Below are positions 31,990-39,451 of a stretch of 49,966 nucleotides of DNA, piece by piece (the first letter of the stretch is position 1; each line of letters opens with the position of its first letter). Position numbers and translations under genes: made by a program. Origin of the DNA: Verrucomicrobiota bacterium (GTDB taxonomy: Bacteria; Verrucomicrobiota; Verrucomicrobiia; Opitutales; Opitutaceae); NCBI GenBank assembly GCA_030605125.1, contig JAUWBD010000009.1, positions 1 through 49,966 of the forward strand. Reading direction: 5' to 3'. Below the pieces are notes generated by a model, which saw nothing but the letters and a program-made list of their open reading frames with translations, was not told where the DNA came from and did not search any database.

Positions 31990-32159
31990 CTAGCCCGCAT
32001 ACTTCACACGAGAGGCGGAGGACCGCGCCGAGCTACGAGGGGAAATGTGGCGCGGCCGAGCAAAGGCGTGCTCTGGCAGCACGTCGCGCGAGGCCTCGCT
32101 GCATTTCCCCCCGTAGATCGGCGTGGGCCGACCCGAGTCGTGTGAAATATGCGGGCTAG
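31990..32159. repeat. 170-bp near-complete palindrome (giant hairpin, family 2)
   Basis: The ends are CTAGCCCGCATA.TTCACACGA (31990-32011 and complement 32138-32159), 21 of 22 matching. Pairing resumes inside over CGCCGA.CTACG.GGGGAAATG and closes at CGTGCT-CTGGC-AGCACG (about 32067-32083). Arms of about 83 bp with mismatched patches. The terminal CTAG supplies the TAG stop of ispF (32156-32158). Same length and design as 15739-15905 but unrelated sequence. No ORF inside. Confidence 0.9.
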
Positions 32160-32638
32160 GCGCGGCGGATGAGGGCGACGGCGTGGGCGGCGATGGCGAG
32201 GCCGCGGCCGATGTCGTCGCTGCCTTCGTTGGTCGTGGCCTTGAGGCCGAGCTGGTCGAGGGCGAGGCCGGCGCTGGCGGCGAGGCGGGCGCGCATCTCC
32301 TGGAGACGCGGGGCGATCTTGGGGCGCTCGGCGATGAGCGAGGCGTCGATGTTCACGATCTCGTAGCCGCGGCCGCGAAGGGCGGCGCAGGTGCGCTGGA
32401 GGAGGACCTGCGAGTCGATGTTTTTGTAGGCCGGATCGGTGTTGGGGAAAAAGTGGCCGATATCGGGCAGGGCGGCGGCGCCGAGCAGGGCGTCGCAGAT
32501 GGCGTGGGTGAGCGCGTCGGCGTCGGAGTGGCCGTCGAGGCCGACGGGGCACTCCGCAAAATGCACGCCGCCGAGGACCATGGGGCGGCCGGCGATCGTG
32601 CGGTGGATGTCGTAGCCGTGGCCGATGCGGAGGCTCAT
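32156..32638 (-). CDS. ispF: 2-C-methyl-D-erythritol 2,4-cyclodiphosphate synthase
   Basis: 160 aa, ATG 32638. Family motifs: RIGHGYDIHR with the metal-binding Asp-x-His, GLDGHSDADALTHAICDALLGAAA, DIGHFFPNTDP and KATTNEGSDDIGRG. It forms the cyclodiphosphate of the MEP isoprenoid pathway. It follows ispD across 61 bp of 9-bp repeats; pyrF-ispD-ispF form a probable operon. The stop codon is provided by the terminal CTAG of the giant palindrome. Confidence 0.98.
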   Translation of the reverse strand: MSLRIGHGYDIHRTIAGRPMVLGGVHFAECPVGLDGHSDADALTHAICDALLGAAALPDIGHFFPNTDPAYKNIDSQVLLQRTCAALRGRGYEIVNIDASLIAERPKIAPRLQEMRARLAASAGLALDQLGLKATTNEGSDDIGRGLAIAAHAVALIRRA

Positions 32639-32653
32639 GGGAACTGAAGGATG

Positions 32654-32689
32654 GGACTTATAGGACCTATGGGACCTATAGGACCTAGG
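32654..32689. repeat. Four 9-bp tandem repeats, GGACCTATA type, between ispD and ispF
   Basis: Units GGACTTATA, GGACCTATG, GGACCTATA and GGACCTAGG follow without spacing. Each junction is also a small palindrome (CCTATAGG, CCTAGG). They occupy most of the 61-bp gap inside the ispD-ispF operon. No coding potential and no ribosome-binding site for ispF within them. Confidence 0.85.
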
Positions 32690-32699
32690 ATCGGCGAGG

Positions 32700-33389
32700 T
32701 CAGGCGCCGTCGGTGGTGGCGCGGCCGAGGAGAAACTCGACGTAGGCGAGGTCGGCGGGGGTGGTGATCTTGGGGTTGGGGTGGGTGTTCTCCAAGAGGG
32801 CGACCGGGTGCTTGAGGAGTTCGACGGCGGCGGCGTCGTCGGTGACGCGAAGCTTTTTCTTGGCGACCTTGGCGTAGGCCTCGGTGACGAGGTCGCGGGC
32901 GAAGACCTGCGGGGTCTCCATGGCCCAGAGGCGGTCGCGCTCGAGGGTCTTGAGGTGGCCGGTGTCGGAGTGTTTTTTGATCGTGTCAGCGACGCGGTGG
33001 GCGAGCACGACGGCGTTTTCCTTGCGCACGATCTTGAGGAGGGCGACGAGCTGTTCGACGCGGACCAGCGGACGGGCGCAGTCGTGGATGAAGACGTATT
33101 CGATGTCGGCCGGGAGGACGGCGAGGGCGTTTTGCACGGAGTCCTGCCGCTCCTTGCCGCCGAGGACGAACTGCGCGGGGGTGGGGGCGTAGGCGGAGAG
33201 GGCGATGGACTGGGCCTGGTCGCGCACGACGATGACGTAGTAGTCGGCGACGTTGCTCTCGAGGAAGGCGGCGACGCTGTGGGCGAAAACGGGCCGGTCG
33301 GCGAGGGGGGCGAGGATCTTGTCGGCGACGGCGCCCTGCATGCGGCGGCCGCTTCCGGCGGCGAGTAGGATGGCGGCGGTGCGGCTCAT
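32700..33389 (-). CDS. ispD: 2-C-methyl-D-erythritol 4-phosphate cytidylyltransferase
   Basis: 229 aa, ATG 33389. The nucleotide-binding start AAILLAAGSGRRMQG, then VFIHDCARPLV with the catalytic Asp, VVLAHRVADTIKK, and the C-terminal ITTPADLAYVEFLL typical of IspD. It makes CDP-methylerythritol in the MEP pathway, two steps before IspF encoded just downstream. Upstream pyrF ends 37 bp away, with a short ACTTAA-rich gap (33390-33426). Confidence 0.97.
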   Translation of the reverse strand: MSRTAAILLAAGSGRRMQGAVADKILAPLADRPVFAHSVAAFLESNVADYYVIVVRDQAQSIALSAYAPTPAQFVLGGKERQDSVQNALAVLPADIEYVFIHDCARPLVRVEQLVALLKIVRKENAVVLAHRVADTIKKHSDTGHLKTLERDRLWAMETPQVFARDLVTEAYAKVAKKKLRVTDDAAAVELLKHPVALLENTHPNPKITTPADLAYVEFLLGRATTDGA

Positions 33390-33426
33390 GACGGGGTAGA
33401 TTAAGTCGGAAGTTTAAGTTTAAGGG

Positions 33427-34125
33427 TTAGGCGCTGGCGAGGTCGGCGAGGATGGCGCGGGCGGCGGCGGCGGGATCGGCGGCCTTGAGGATGGGGCGGC
33501 CGACGACGATGTAGCTGGAGCCGGCGCGGGCGGCGTCGGCGGGGGAGAGCACGCGTTTCTGGTCGTCGCCACCGGCCTCGCCGGCGGGGCGGATGCCGGG
33601 CGTGACGAGTTGCACGTCGGCCGGAAGCATGCGGCGGAGGAGCTGCACCTCGAGGGGGGAGCAGACGAGGCCCTTCATGCCGGCGGCGGCGGCGAGGGAG
33701 CCGAGGCGGGCGACCTGCATCTCGGGCGTGCCGCCGACGCCGATGTTGGCGAGCTCGGTGCCGTCCATGGAGGTGAGCACGGTGACGCCGAGGAGGAGGA
33801 GATCGGGCCGGGTGGCCTGCTGGGCCTTGAGGGCGGCCTGCATCATCTCGCGGCCGCCGCCGGTATGGAGCGTGAGCATGCCGATGGGGAGCGGGGCGAG
33901 GGATTCGACGGCTTTGGCGACGGTGTTGGGGATGTCGTGCAGCTTGAGGTCGAGGAAGATGTTGAAACCTTCGTCGGCGACGGCGCGCACGTAGTCGGGG
34001 CCGTAGGCGGTGAACATCTGGAGGCCGATCTTCACCCAGCGGAGCTGGCCGCGGAGCTGGCGGAGGAGGGGGGCGGCTTCTTCTCGGGTAGGGACGTCGA
34101 GGGCGAGGATAAGGTCGCAGGGCAT
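33427..34125 (-). CDS. pyrF: Orotidine 5'-phosphate decarboxylase
   Basis: 232 aa from ATG 34125 (MPCDLILALDVPT); the 48 codons upstream are low-complexity and rejected. Catalytic array FLDLKLHDIPNTV (Asp-x-Lys-x-x-Asp) is intact, and LLLGVTVLTSM, LVTPGIRPAG and SYIVVGRPI follow. It produces UMP in pyrimidine synthesis. First gene of a probable pyrF-ispD-ispF operon. The 241-bp region upstream holds hairpins at 34253-34336. Confidence 0.97.
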   Translation of the reverse strand: MPCDLILALDVPTREEAAPLLRQLRGQLRWVKIGLQMFTAYGPDYVRAVADEGFNIFLDLKLHDIPNTVAKAVESLAPLPIGMLTLHTGGGREMMQAALKAQQATRPDLLLLGVTVLTSMDGTELANIGVGGTPEMQVARLGSLAAAAGMKGLVCSPLEVQLLRRMLPADVQLVTPGIRPAGEAGGDDQKRVLSPADAARAGSSYIVVGRPILKAADPAAAARAILADLASA

Positions 34126-34252
34126 GTCGTTGGACCGCAGAGTGTCGGAGGCCGGGGGCGTGAGCGGAAGGAAAAAGCGGCGGGGCGACCGGCGGGGATC
34201 GGGAGGGGGCGGGGATGGGGGAAGAGGCGGAGAAGAGCTTGGGACGCGAAAA

Positions 34253-34286
34253 GGCCGCGCGGCGACCAAACCGCGCGGCCTCTTTT
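34253..34286. terminator. Bidirectional-type intrinsic terminator in the gap between the TonB receptor and pyrF
   Basis: Perfect 10-bp stem GGCCGCGCGG / CCGCGCGGCC with loop CGACCAAA, preceded by GAAAA and followed by TCTTTT. On the minus strand it would end the TonB-receptor transcript 80 bp after its stop and shield pyrF. Confidence 0.75.
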
Positions 34287-34306
34287 GACTTTAACTTTCC
34301 TGACAC

Positions 34307-34336
34307 ACGCGGCGCGGCGACCAAACCGCGGCGCGT
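34307..34336. repeat. Second hairpin sharing the loop of the terminator
   Basis: Stem ACGCGGCGCGG / CCGCGGCGCGT (10 of 11 pairs) around the same loop CGACCAAA as 34253-34280, so GCGGCGACCAAACCGCG occurs twice within 70 bp. It lies 31 bp beyond the TonB-receptor stop. Likely a duplicated stem-loop acting with the terminator. Confidence 0.65.
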
Positions 34337-34366
34337 AAGGGATGGGCGGATACGGCTCGTCTCGGC

Positions 34367-36703
34367 TCAGAAACGCACCTCGGCGCCGGCGAAGACGAAG
34401 CGCGGGGCGTTGGCGCGCGGGCCGAGCGGGGCGCGGCTGGTGATGCCGCGCTCGTCGAAGACGTTTTGCACGCCGCCGACGAGCCGCACGTTTTGCGTGA
34501 GATCGTAGTGGCCGGTGAGGTCCACGAGGAAGAGCGAGTCGATGCGACCGTCCACGGAGGTGGGCAGGGCGACGGTGCCGTTGTCGTTGAGGCGGGTGTC
34601 GTCGTTGTAGCCGGTGCCCCAGGTCTTGGTGATGTAGGAGGTGTCCACGCGGACGGTCCACTTCTCGGCGACGTAGGCGGCGCCGGCGCCGAGCTTCCAC
34701 TCGGGGACGTAGGGGATCTCGTTGCCGTTGCGAGCGCCGGCGAAGAGGCCGGAGCCGTTGCCGAGGCGGGTGGGGATGCCGGTGAACTGGGCGTCGGTCC
34801 AGGTGGCGCTCACGTAAACGGGGAGGCCGTGGCCGAGCTGGTGGGCGCGGCCGAAGTCGTATTCGAGGAGGGATTCGACGCCGCGGGCCACGGCGGAGCC
34901 GCCGTTTTGGGTGGGGGCGAGGCCACCGCCGCCAACCGCGATCTGCGGGGCGAGGAGGTCCTCGAAGCGAGTGTGGAAGAGGGCGATCTCACCGCGCCAG
35001 GCCTCGCGGCGGTGGCGGAGGCCGACTTCGAAGGCGACGCTGGTCTCCTCGAAGGCGCCGGCGGAGTAGCTGGCGGGGTTGGGCACGGAGGCGCCCTGGT
35101 GCACGCCGCCGAAGAGGGTGTTGTGCTCGTCGAGGGCGTAGGTGAGGCCGACGCCGCCGGTGGCGAAGGACTCGTCGCCGCGGGTGCGGGTGATGGAGGT
35201 GGGCGTGGTGGAGGTGGCGCCGGCGTAGGCGTAGGCGGTGTTGGTCCAGTCGAGGAACTCGACGCGGGCGCCGGGGGTGACGGTGAGCTTGCCGAGGGTC
35301 ATCGCGTGCTGGGCGAAGATCGCGGTGGCGGTGACCTTCTGCGGGCCGGCGATCTGCACGGGGTCCTCGGGGAGCTGGGTGAAGGTGCCATCGCCGTTGG
35401 ACGAGTAGAGCTTGCGCTGGTTGGTGCCCTCGGCGCTGTCCTCGTGCAGGCGGACGCCGACGTCGAGGCGGTGGCCGACCGAGCCGGCGTCGAACTCGTA
35501 GGTGAGCTGCGACTGCACACCGGTGGCGACGTGTTCGCGGTAGGCCTCGCGGGTGAAGATGTTGCCCGTGCCGGTGCCTTGGAGGACGGCGAGGCTGGGG
35601 GCGTGGAGGAGGGCCTGGGCGACGTTGGTGCGGAGGCCGGCGCCGGCGAGGCCGTCGAGCTTGTCCCAGGTGCGCTCGAAGCGGTTGTGATACACGGCGG
35701 TCTCGACGCGGAGATCGTCCGTGGGGTGCATGATGTGCTTCAGGTAGCTGCGCCAGTGCTCGGCCTCCATGTTGTCGAAGCGGGAGGCGGCGTAGCGGCG
35801 GTCGGGATCGGCGCGGAGGTCGGCGACGGTGATGCCGGCGTAGGACTCGTTGGCGTCGAAGTTGGTGTAGCCGAACTTCGCCTCGAAGCGCTGGCGGAGG
35901 GCGGTGCCGGGCTCGAGGAAGACCTTCACCATGGGCTCGACGAGGGTGAAGCCGGTGTCGCGCGAGGTGCCGTCGATCTTGCGGTAGCCGTCGCTGCGCT
36001 GGGCGTGGAGTTCGACGAGGTAGCCGACGGTGCCGCCGTCGGTGGTCTCGGCGACATCGCCGTAGGTGGTGTGGTTGAAGAGGGTGCTGTCGGTGCCGAC
36101 GGTGGTGCGCGAGTAGAAGGCGCGCGAGGCGGGCACGGGGGTGGAGAGGAAGTTGACCACGCCGCCGGTGGTGTGCGGGCCGTAGGCGATCTGGCTGGAG
36201 CCCTTGAGAATCTCGATGCCGGACATGCGGCCGAGCTTGGGCGAGTAGTAGGCGGCGGGGGCGGAGTAGGGGGAGGGGGCGGTGAGGATGCCGTCCTCCA
36301 TGAGGGTGACCTTGTTGCTGCGGCTGCCGTCCACGCCGCGGATGGAGACGTTGATGAAGTTGCCGTAGCCGTCCTCCTCGCGCACATAGACGCCGGGCAC
36401 GCGGGCGGTAATGCGGTTGAAGGTGATGTTGCCGGTCTCGCGGAATTCGCCGGCGTCGATGAAGGCGCCGGAGCCGGGGAGGCTCTCGAGGTTCTCGCGG
36501 GAACCGACGACGGTGAGGGGCTCGAGCTGCACGGTATCCGAACCGGCGGCGGCGGCCGCGGCGCTTTGGTCGGTGCTGGCGGCGTCGGTGGCTTGGGCGA
36601 AGGCGCCGGAGGCCGAGACGCTCGCGAGCGAGGCGAGGGCGAGGCCAAGGCGCCAAGCGGCGCGACGGAAGGAGGGCGAGTGGCGGTCGAGGCTGCTATG
36701 CAT
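34367..36703 (-). CDS. TonB-dependent outer-membrane receptor (FecA-like)
   Basis: 778 aa, ATG 36703. Signal peptide (RLGLALASLASVSASGAFAQA). Plug domain with ESLPGSGAFIDAGEF, VSIRGVDGSRSNKVTLMEDG and GIEILKGSSQIAYGPHTTGG. A 22-strand barrel follows and ends in the aromatic FVFAGAEVRF. Family role: energised uptake of ferric siderophores or other large ligands. The ferric-citrate-like plug and the operators upstream favour iron, but the ligand is not provable. No other transport genes adjoin. ExbB/ExbD are encoded at 7-8 kb. Confidence 0.95.
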   Translation of the reverse strand: MHSSLDRHSPSFRRAAWRLGLALASLASVSASGAFAQATDAASTDQSAAAAAAGSDTVQLEPLTVVGSRENLESLPGSGAFIDAGEFRETGNITFNRITARVPGVYVREEDGYGNFINVSIRGVDGSRSNKVTLMEDGILTAPSPYSAPAAYYSPKLGRMSGIEILKGSSQIAYGPHTTGGVVNFLSTPVPASRAFYSRTTVGTDSTLFNHTTYGDVAETTDGGTVGYLVELHAQRSDGYRKIDGTSRDTGFTLVEPMVKVFLEPGTALRQRFEAKFGYTNFDANESYAGITVADLRADPDRRYAASRFDNMEAEHWRSYLKHIMHPTDDLRVETAVYHNRFERTWDKLDGLAGAGLRTNVAQALLHAPSLAVLQGTGTGNIFTREAYREHVATGVQSQLTYEFDAGSVGHRLDVGVRLHEDSAEGTNQRKLYSSNGDGTFTQLPEDPVQIAGPQKVTATAIFAQHAMTLGKLTVTPGARVEFLDWTNTAYAYAGATSTTPTSITRTRGDESFATGGVGLTYALDEHNTLFGGVHQGASVPNPASYSAGAFEETSVAFEVGLRHRREAWRGEIALFHTRFEDLLAPQIAVGGGGLAPTQNGGSAVARGVESLLEYDFGRAHQLGHGLPVYVSATWTDAQFTGIPTRLGNGSGLFAGARNGNEIPYVPEWKLGAGAAYVAEKWTVRVDTSYITKTWGTGYNDDTRLNDNGTVALPTSVDGRIDSLFLVDLTGHYDLTQNVRLVGGVQNVFDERGITSRAPLGPRANAPRFVFAGAEVRF

Positions 36704-36726
36704 GGGAACTTTGGACGGCGGTTAGG

Positions 36727-36783
36727 TGAGACTGAGACCGAGTCACAACACAAGTAGTTTTTCGCGACGCGGTCTCAGTCTCA
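36727..36783. promoter_or_regulatory. 14-bp inverted repeat TGAGACTGAGACCG ... CGGTCTCAGTCTCA
   Basis: Perfect arms at 36727-36740 and 36770-36783, 29 bp apart, ending 24 bp before the receptor ATG. Each arm itself repeats GAGAC. The TGAGACT half-site also occurs in the next site, so the three places share one motif and may bind a common regulator. The 7-1-7 layout of the third site resembles Fur-family boxes (inference). Confidence 0.6.
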
Positions 36784-36847
36784 ATAAGAGGGAGGGGCTG
36801 GGAAATGTGTAAGCGCCTATTTTTATGATAGTTATGTGTTTTGTTTT

Positions 36848-36865
36848 GATGAGACTGTGTCTCGA
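36848..36865. promoter_or_regulatory. Palindrome TGAGACTGTGTCTCGA, candidate Fur-type box
   Basis: GAGAC-TGT-GTCTC (36851-36863) with flanking T and A gives TGAGACT-G-TGTCTCG, close to a 7-1-7 inverted repeat. It lies 147 bp upstream of the receptor ATG and shares GAGACT with the inverted repeat nearer the gene. Confidence 0.5.
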
Positions 36866-37020
36866 TGAATTTCGCGGGGCTAATTTAACCCACCCGTGCA
36901 TCGAGCGCTCTTGGCGTGGCTGGGTGAGGGGGCGTGAGGGAGGCGCCCGGGCGGAGTCTGGTCGGGGGCGGTGCGTCGTGCATTGACCGCGCCGCGCCGA
37001 GGCTTCTCTAGTGGCGCCCG

Positions 37021-38106
37021 ATGCACACCACCCTCCGCGTCAATCTGGGCGAACGTAGCTACGACCTGTTTTTCGGCTCGGGTCTCCACGCCGCGGTGCG
37101 AGCGCGGATCGAGGAGGCGCGGGCCGCGGGGCGGAAGGTCGCGGTCGTGACCGACGCCAACCTGGCGGCGGCGCAGGGAGCCGCGCTCGACGCGATGACG
37201 GGTGACGCGCCGCGCTTGGTCTTGCCGGCCGGCGAGAGCACGAAGTGCCTGGGGGAACTGGGCCGCGTGTGGGACTTTCTCGCGGTGAACCGGCTGGATC
37301 GGTCCTCGTTGCTCGTGGCGGCGGGCGGCGGCGTGATCGGCGACCTGGCGGGCTTTGCGGCGGCGAGCTACCTGCGCGGCATCCCGTTCATCCAGGTGCC
37401 CACGACCTTGCTCGCGATGGTGGACAGCTCGGTGGGCGGCAAAACCGGGATCAATCTTTCCTCGGGCAAAAATCTGGTCGGCGCCTTCCACCAGCCGCAC
37501 GCGGTCTATATCGACATCGCGCTGCTAGGCACGCTGCCGCCGCGCGAGTTCGCCGCGGGCATGGCGGAGGTGATCAAATACGGCCTGCTCGGCGACGCGG
37601 AGCTTTTTGCCCGCCTCGAGCGCGAGCCGCTCACGCCGGCGAGCGGGGATCTGGCCGAGGTGGTGCGGCGCTGCTGCGCGACGAAGGCCCGCATCGTCGA
37701 GGCCGACGAGCGCGAGACGGCCGCGGAGGGAGGGCGCGCCCTGCTCAATCTCGGCCACACCTTCGGTCATGCGATCGAGCAGGTGACCGGCTACGGCGCC
37801 TACCTGCACGGCGAGGCGGTGGCGGCGGGGCTCTGCGCGGCGGCGCGTCTGTCGCAGAAACTTGGATACATCGGTGCGGCCGAGGTGGCGCGGGTGGAGG
37901 CGGTCGTCGCGGCGCACGCGCTGCCGACGCGCCTGCGCTCGCCGCTGGCCCTGCCCGCGCTGGTGGCGGCGATGGGGCGCGACAAGAAGGTGCGGGCCGG
38001 CGGCCTGCGCTTCGTGGTGCTGCGCGCGCTGGGCGATTCGGCGACGCAGGGCGGCGTCGATCCGGCGCTGGCCGAGGCGGCGTTTCGCGAAGTGGGCGCG
38101 GAGTAG
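37021..38106 (+). CDS. aroB: 3-dehydroquinate synthase
   Basis: 361 aa, ATG 37021. NAD-binding AAGGGVIGDLAGFAAASYLRG, then PTTLLAMVDSSVGGKTGIN and FHQPHAVYIDIALLGTLPPREF; zinc ligands in EVIKYGLL, NLGHTFGHAIEQ and HGEAVAAGL. It forms dehydroquinate in the shikimate pathway. A gene of unknown function starts 44 bp downstream. Confidence 0.98.
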   Translation: MHTTLRVNLGERSYDLFFGSGLHAAVRARIEEARAAGRKVAVVTDANLAAAQGAALDAMTGDAPRLVLPAGESTKCLGELGRVWDFLAVNRLDRSSLLVAAGGGVIGDLAGFAAASYLRGIPFIQVPTTLLAMVDSSVGGKTGINLSSGKNLVGAFHQPHAVYIDIALLGTLPPREFAAGMAEVIKYGLLGDAELFARLEREPLTPASGDLAEVVRRCCATKARIVEADERETAAEGGRALLNLGHTFGHAIEQVTGYGAYLHGEAVAAGLCAAARLSQKLGYIGAAEVARVEAVVAAHALPTRLRSPLALPALVAAMGRDKKVRAGGLRFVVLRALGDSATQGGVDPALAEAAFREVGAE

Positions 38107-38149
38107 TTCGGGTTTGGCCTTTTCACCCCGAAACGCTTGAACAACCGCC

Positions 38150-38770
38150 GTGGCCGCCATCGACGAAGGCATCGTTCGCGAGTATTTTGAGCAAAACGGC
38201 TTTTTCGTGCGCCAGGTGCGCAAGCATGCGGTGCAGGCGCGCAAGAAGACGACCGACGAGGAGATCGACCTCGTGGTCTATAACCCGGCCTGGGTGCGCG
38301 AGGGGCGGAAACCGGATTTCTTCCTTTTTGCCACCGAGCTGCCCTATCTGCATCGCGCGGTGGTCTCGGTGAAGCCCTGGCACACCGACGTGTTCACGCC
38401 CGGCATGCTGAAGAGCTCGCCCGAGATTTTCCGCTTTCTGGAAGACGAGGTGCAGCGCAAGGCGACGCGTTTTTTCCCCGTCGAGGAGGGCGAGGGGGCG
38501 GGCAAGCCGGAGGATTTCGCGAAGGTGCTCGTGTTGCCCGCGCTGCCGACGCAGGAGCCGTTTCGCAGCCAGAGCGTGGAGCTGCTCAAGGAGCGCGGCG
38601 TGGACGGCATCATCTCCTTTCGCGCCATCCTCGCCGACCTCATCGAGAAGGTGGAGGTGAACCGCAGCTATCGCAAAAGCGACACGCTCGAGGTGCTGCG
38701 CATCCTGAAAAACTACGATCTGCTGCGCGACCCGCAGCTCGATCTCCTGGCGCCGCGCCCCTCGCGTTGA
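38150..38770 (+). CDS. Conserved-looking protein of unknown function, possibly restriction-endonuclease-like fold
   Basis: 206 aa from GTG 38150. The N-terminus VREYFEQNGFFVRQVRK, an acidic strand EEIDLVVYNP (Asp40), and VVSVKPWHTD (Lys75) are laid out like the D...(E)xK core of PD-(D/E)xK nucleases, although Glu of ExK is Ser here. The middle reads FTPGMLKSSPEIFRFLE. No other motif. It follows aroB by 44 bp and may share its transcript. I do not recognise a named family; the nuclease idea is only a fold guess. Confidence 0.75.
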   Translation: MAAIDEGIVREYFEQNGFFVRQVRKHAVQARKKTTDEEIDLVVYNPAWVREGRKPDFFLFATELPYLHRAVVSVKPWHTDVFTPGMLKSSPEIFRFLEDEVQRKATRFFPVEEGEGAGKPEDFAKVLVLPALPTQEPFRSQSVELLKERGVDGIISFRAILADLIEKVEVNRSYRKSDTLEVLRILKNYDLLRDPQLDLLAPRPSR

Positions 38771-38789
38771 GGGGCGCCTCGCGCTGACA

Positions 38790-39269
38790 TCAGGCCGCGC
38801 GGCGGAAGCGCTCGCGCAGGTCGCTCGTCGGCTGGTTGACGAGGTCCTTGGGCAGGGAGGAGCGCAGGCGGGCGCGCACCGGCGGGCTGAGGCGCTCGAG
38901 GATGGCGTTGTGCGAGGTGGGGCCGGCGGCGAAATCCCACGAGGCGTCGGGGCGGAGGTTGAGGAAGCTCTCGATCTCGCGGGCGACCTCGGAGACGTGG
39001 CGCCGGTCGCTCTCACGTTGGAGCGGGAGGCGCTCGTCGATGGACATGCCGCTGCGGGCGCCGGGCGCGCCGGCCGATTTCATCTGGTGTTTCGAGTATT
39101 GGAAGCGGCCGGCCATGTCGGACTCGTTGTCGGTGTAGCTCTGGCGGCCCTCGGGGAAATCCATGGCGAAGACCTCCTCGAGCGTGGGCGTGCTTTGGCC
39201 GGTTTCGGCGCGTTCTGTGAAAATGCGGAGGTGGGCGTGGTCGGCGAGGATGGTGTAGTGGGAATTCAT
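38790..39269 (-). CDS. Host attachment protein-like (baeRF family) protein
   Basis: 159 aa, ATG 39269. The layout matches the family: an N-terminal strand naming the residue set ILADHAHLRIFTERA, an EGRQSYTDNESDMAGRFQ middle, FAREIESFL-like helix (VAREIESFLNLRP), and the tail LPKDLVNQPTSDLRERF. These proteins have a release-factor-like fold; the cellular role is not established despite the Agrobacterium-derived name. Converges with the preceding gene, 19 bp between stops. Confidence 0.7.
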   Translation of the reverse strand: MNSHYTILADHAHLRIFTERAETGQSTPTLEEVFAMDFPEGRQSYTDNESDMAGRFQYSKHQMKSAGAPGARSGMSIDERLPLQRESDRRHVSEVAREIESFLNLRPDASWDFAAGPTSHNAILERLSPPVRARLRSSLPKDLVNQPTSDLRERFRRAA

Positions 39270-39451
39270 GACAGGGTTGCGGAGGATGAACGAGTGGGCG
39301 AAAACACGCCGCCGGGCCGCGACGGGAGAGGGGCCGGGGGCGGCGCGATTATCGCCAAACTACTCGCGGACGGCGCGCGCGTCATTCCGCCCCGGGCCGC
39401 AAGCGGGCGTGGGAGAAACGCCGTGAGGAATTCGCGCCGGTCGGCCGCCGC

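Larger units (their letters stand above)
36704..37020. other. 317-bp divergent noncoding gap, TonB receptor / aroB
   Basis: Contains three GAGACT-type palindromic sites (separate entries) and an AT-rich core (36805-36850) that likely holds the receptor promoter. The aroB side (36885-37020) is GC-rich, without obvious boxes. No ORF of merit. Confidence 0.6.

Noticed and set aside
15739-32159. CRISPR array among the repeats
   Set aside because: No regularly spaced direct repeats with unique spacers and no cas genes; the elements are palindromes or short phased units.
34466-36757. 763-codon plus-strand frame opposite the TonB receptor
   Set aside because: Gly/Val/Glu low-complexity shadow; the minus strand has a signal peptide, plug and barrel.
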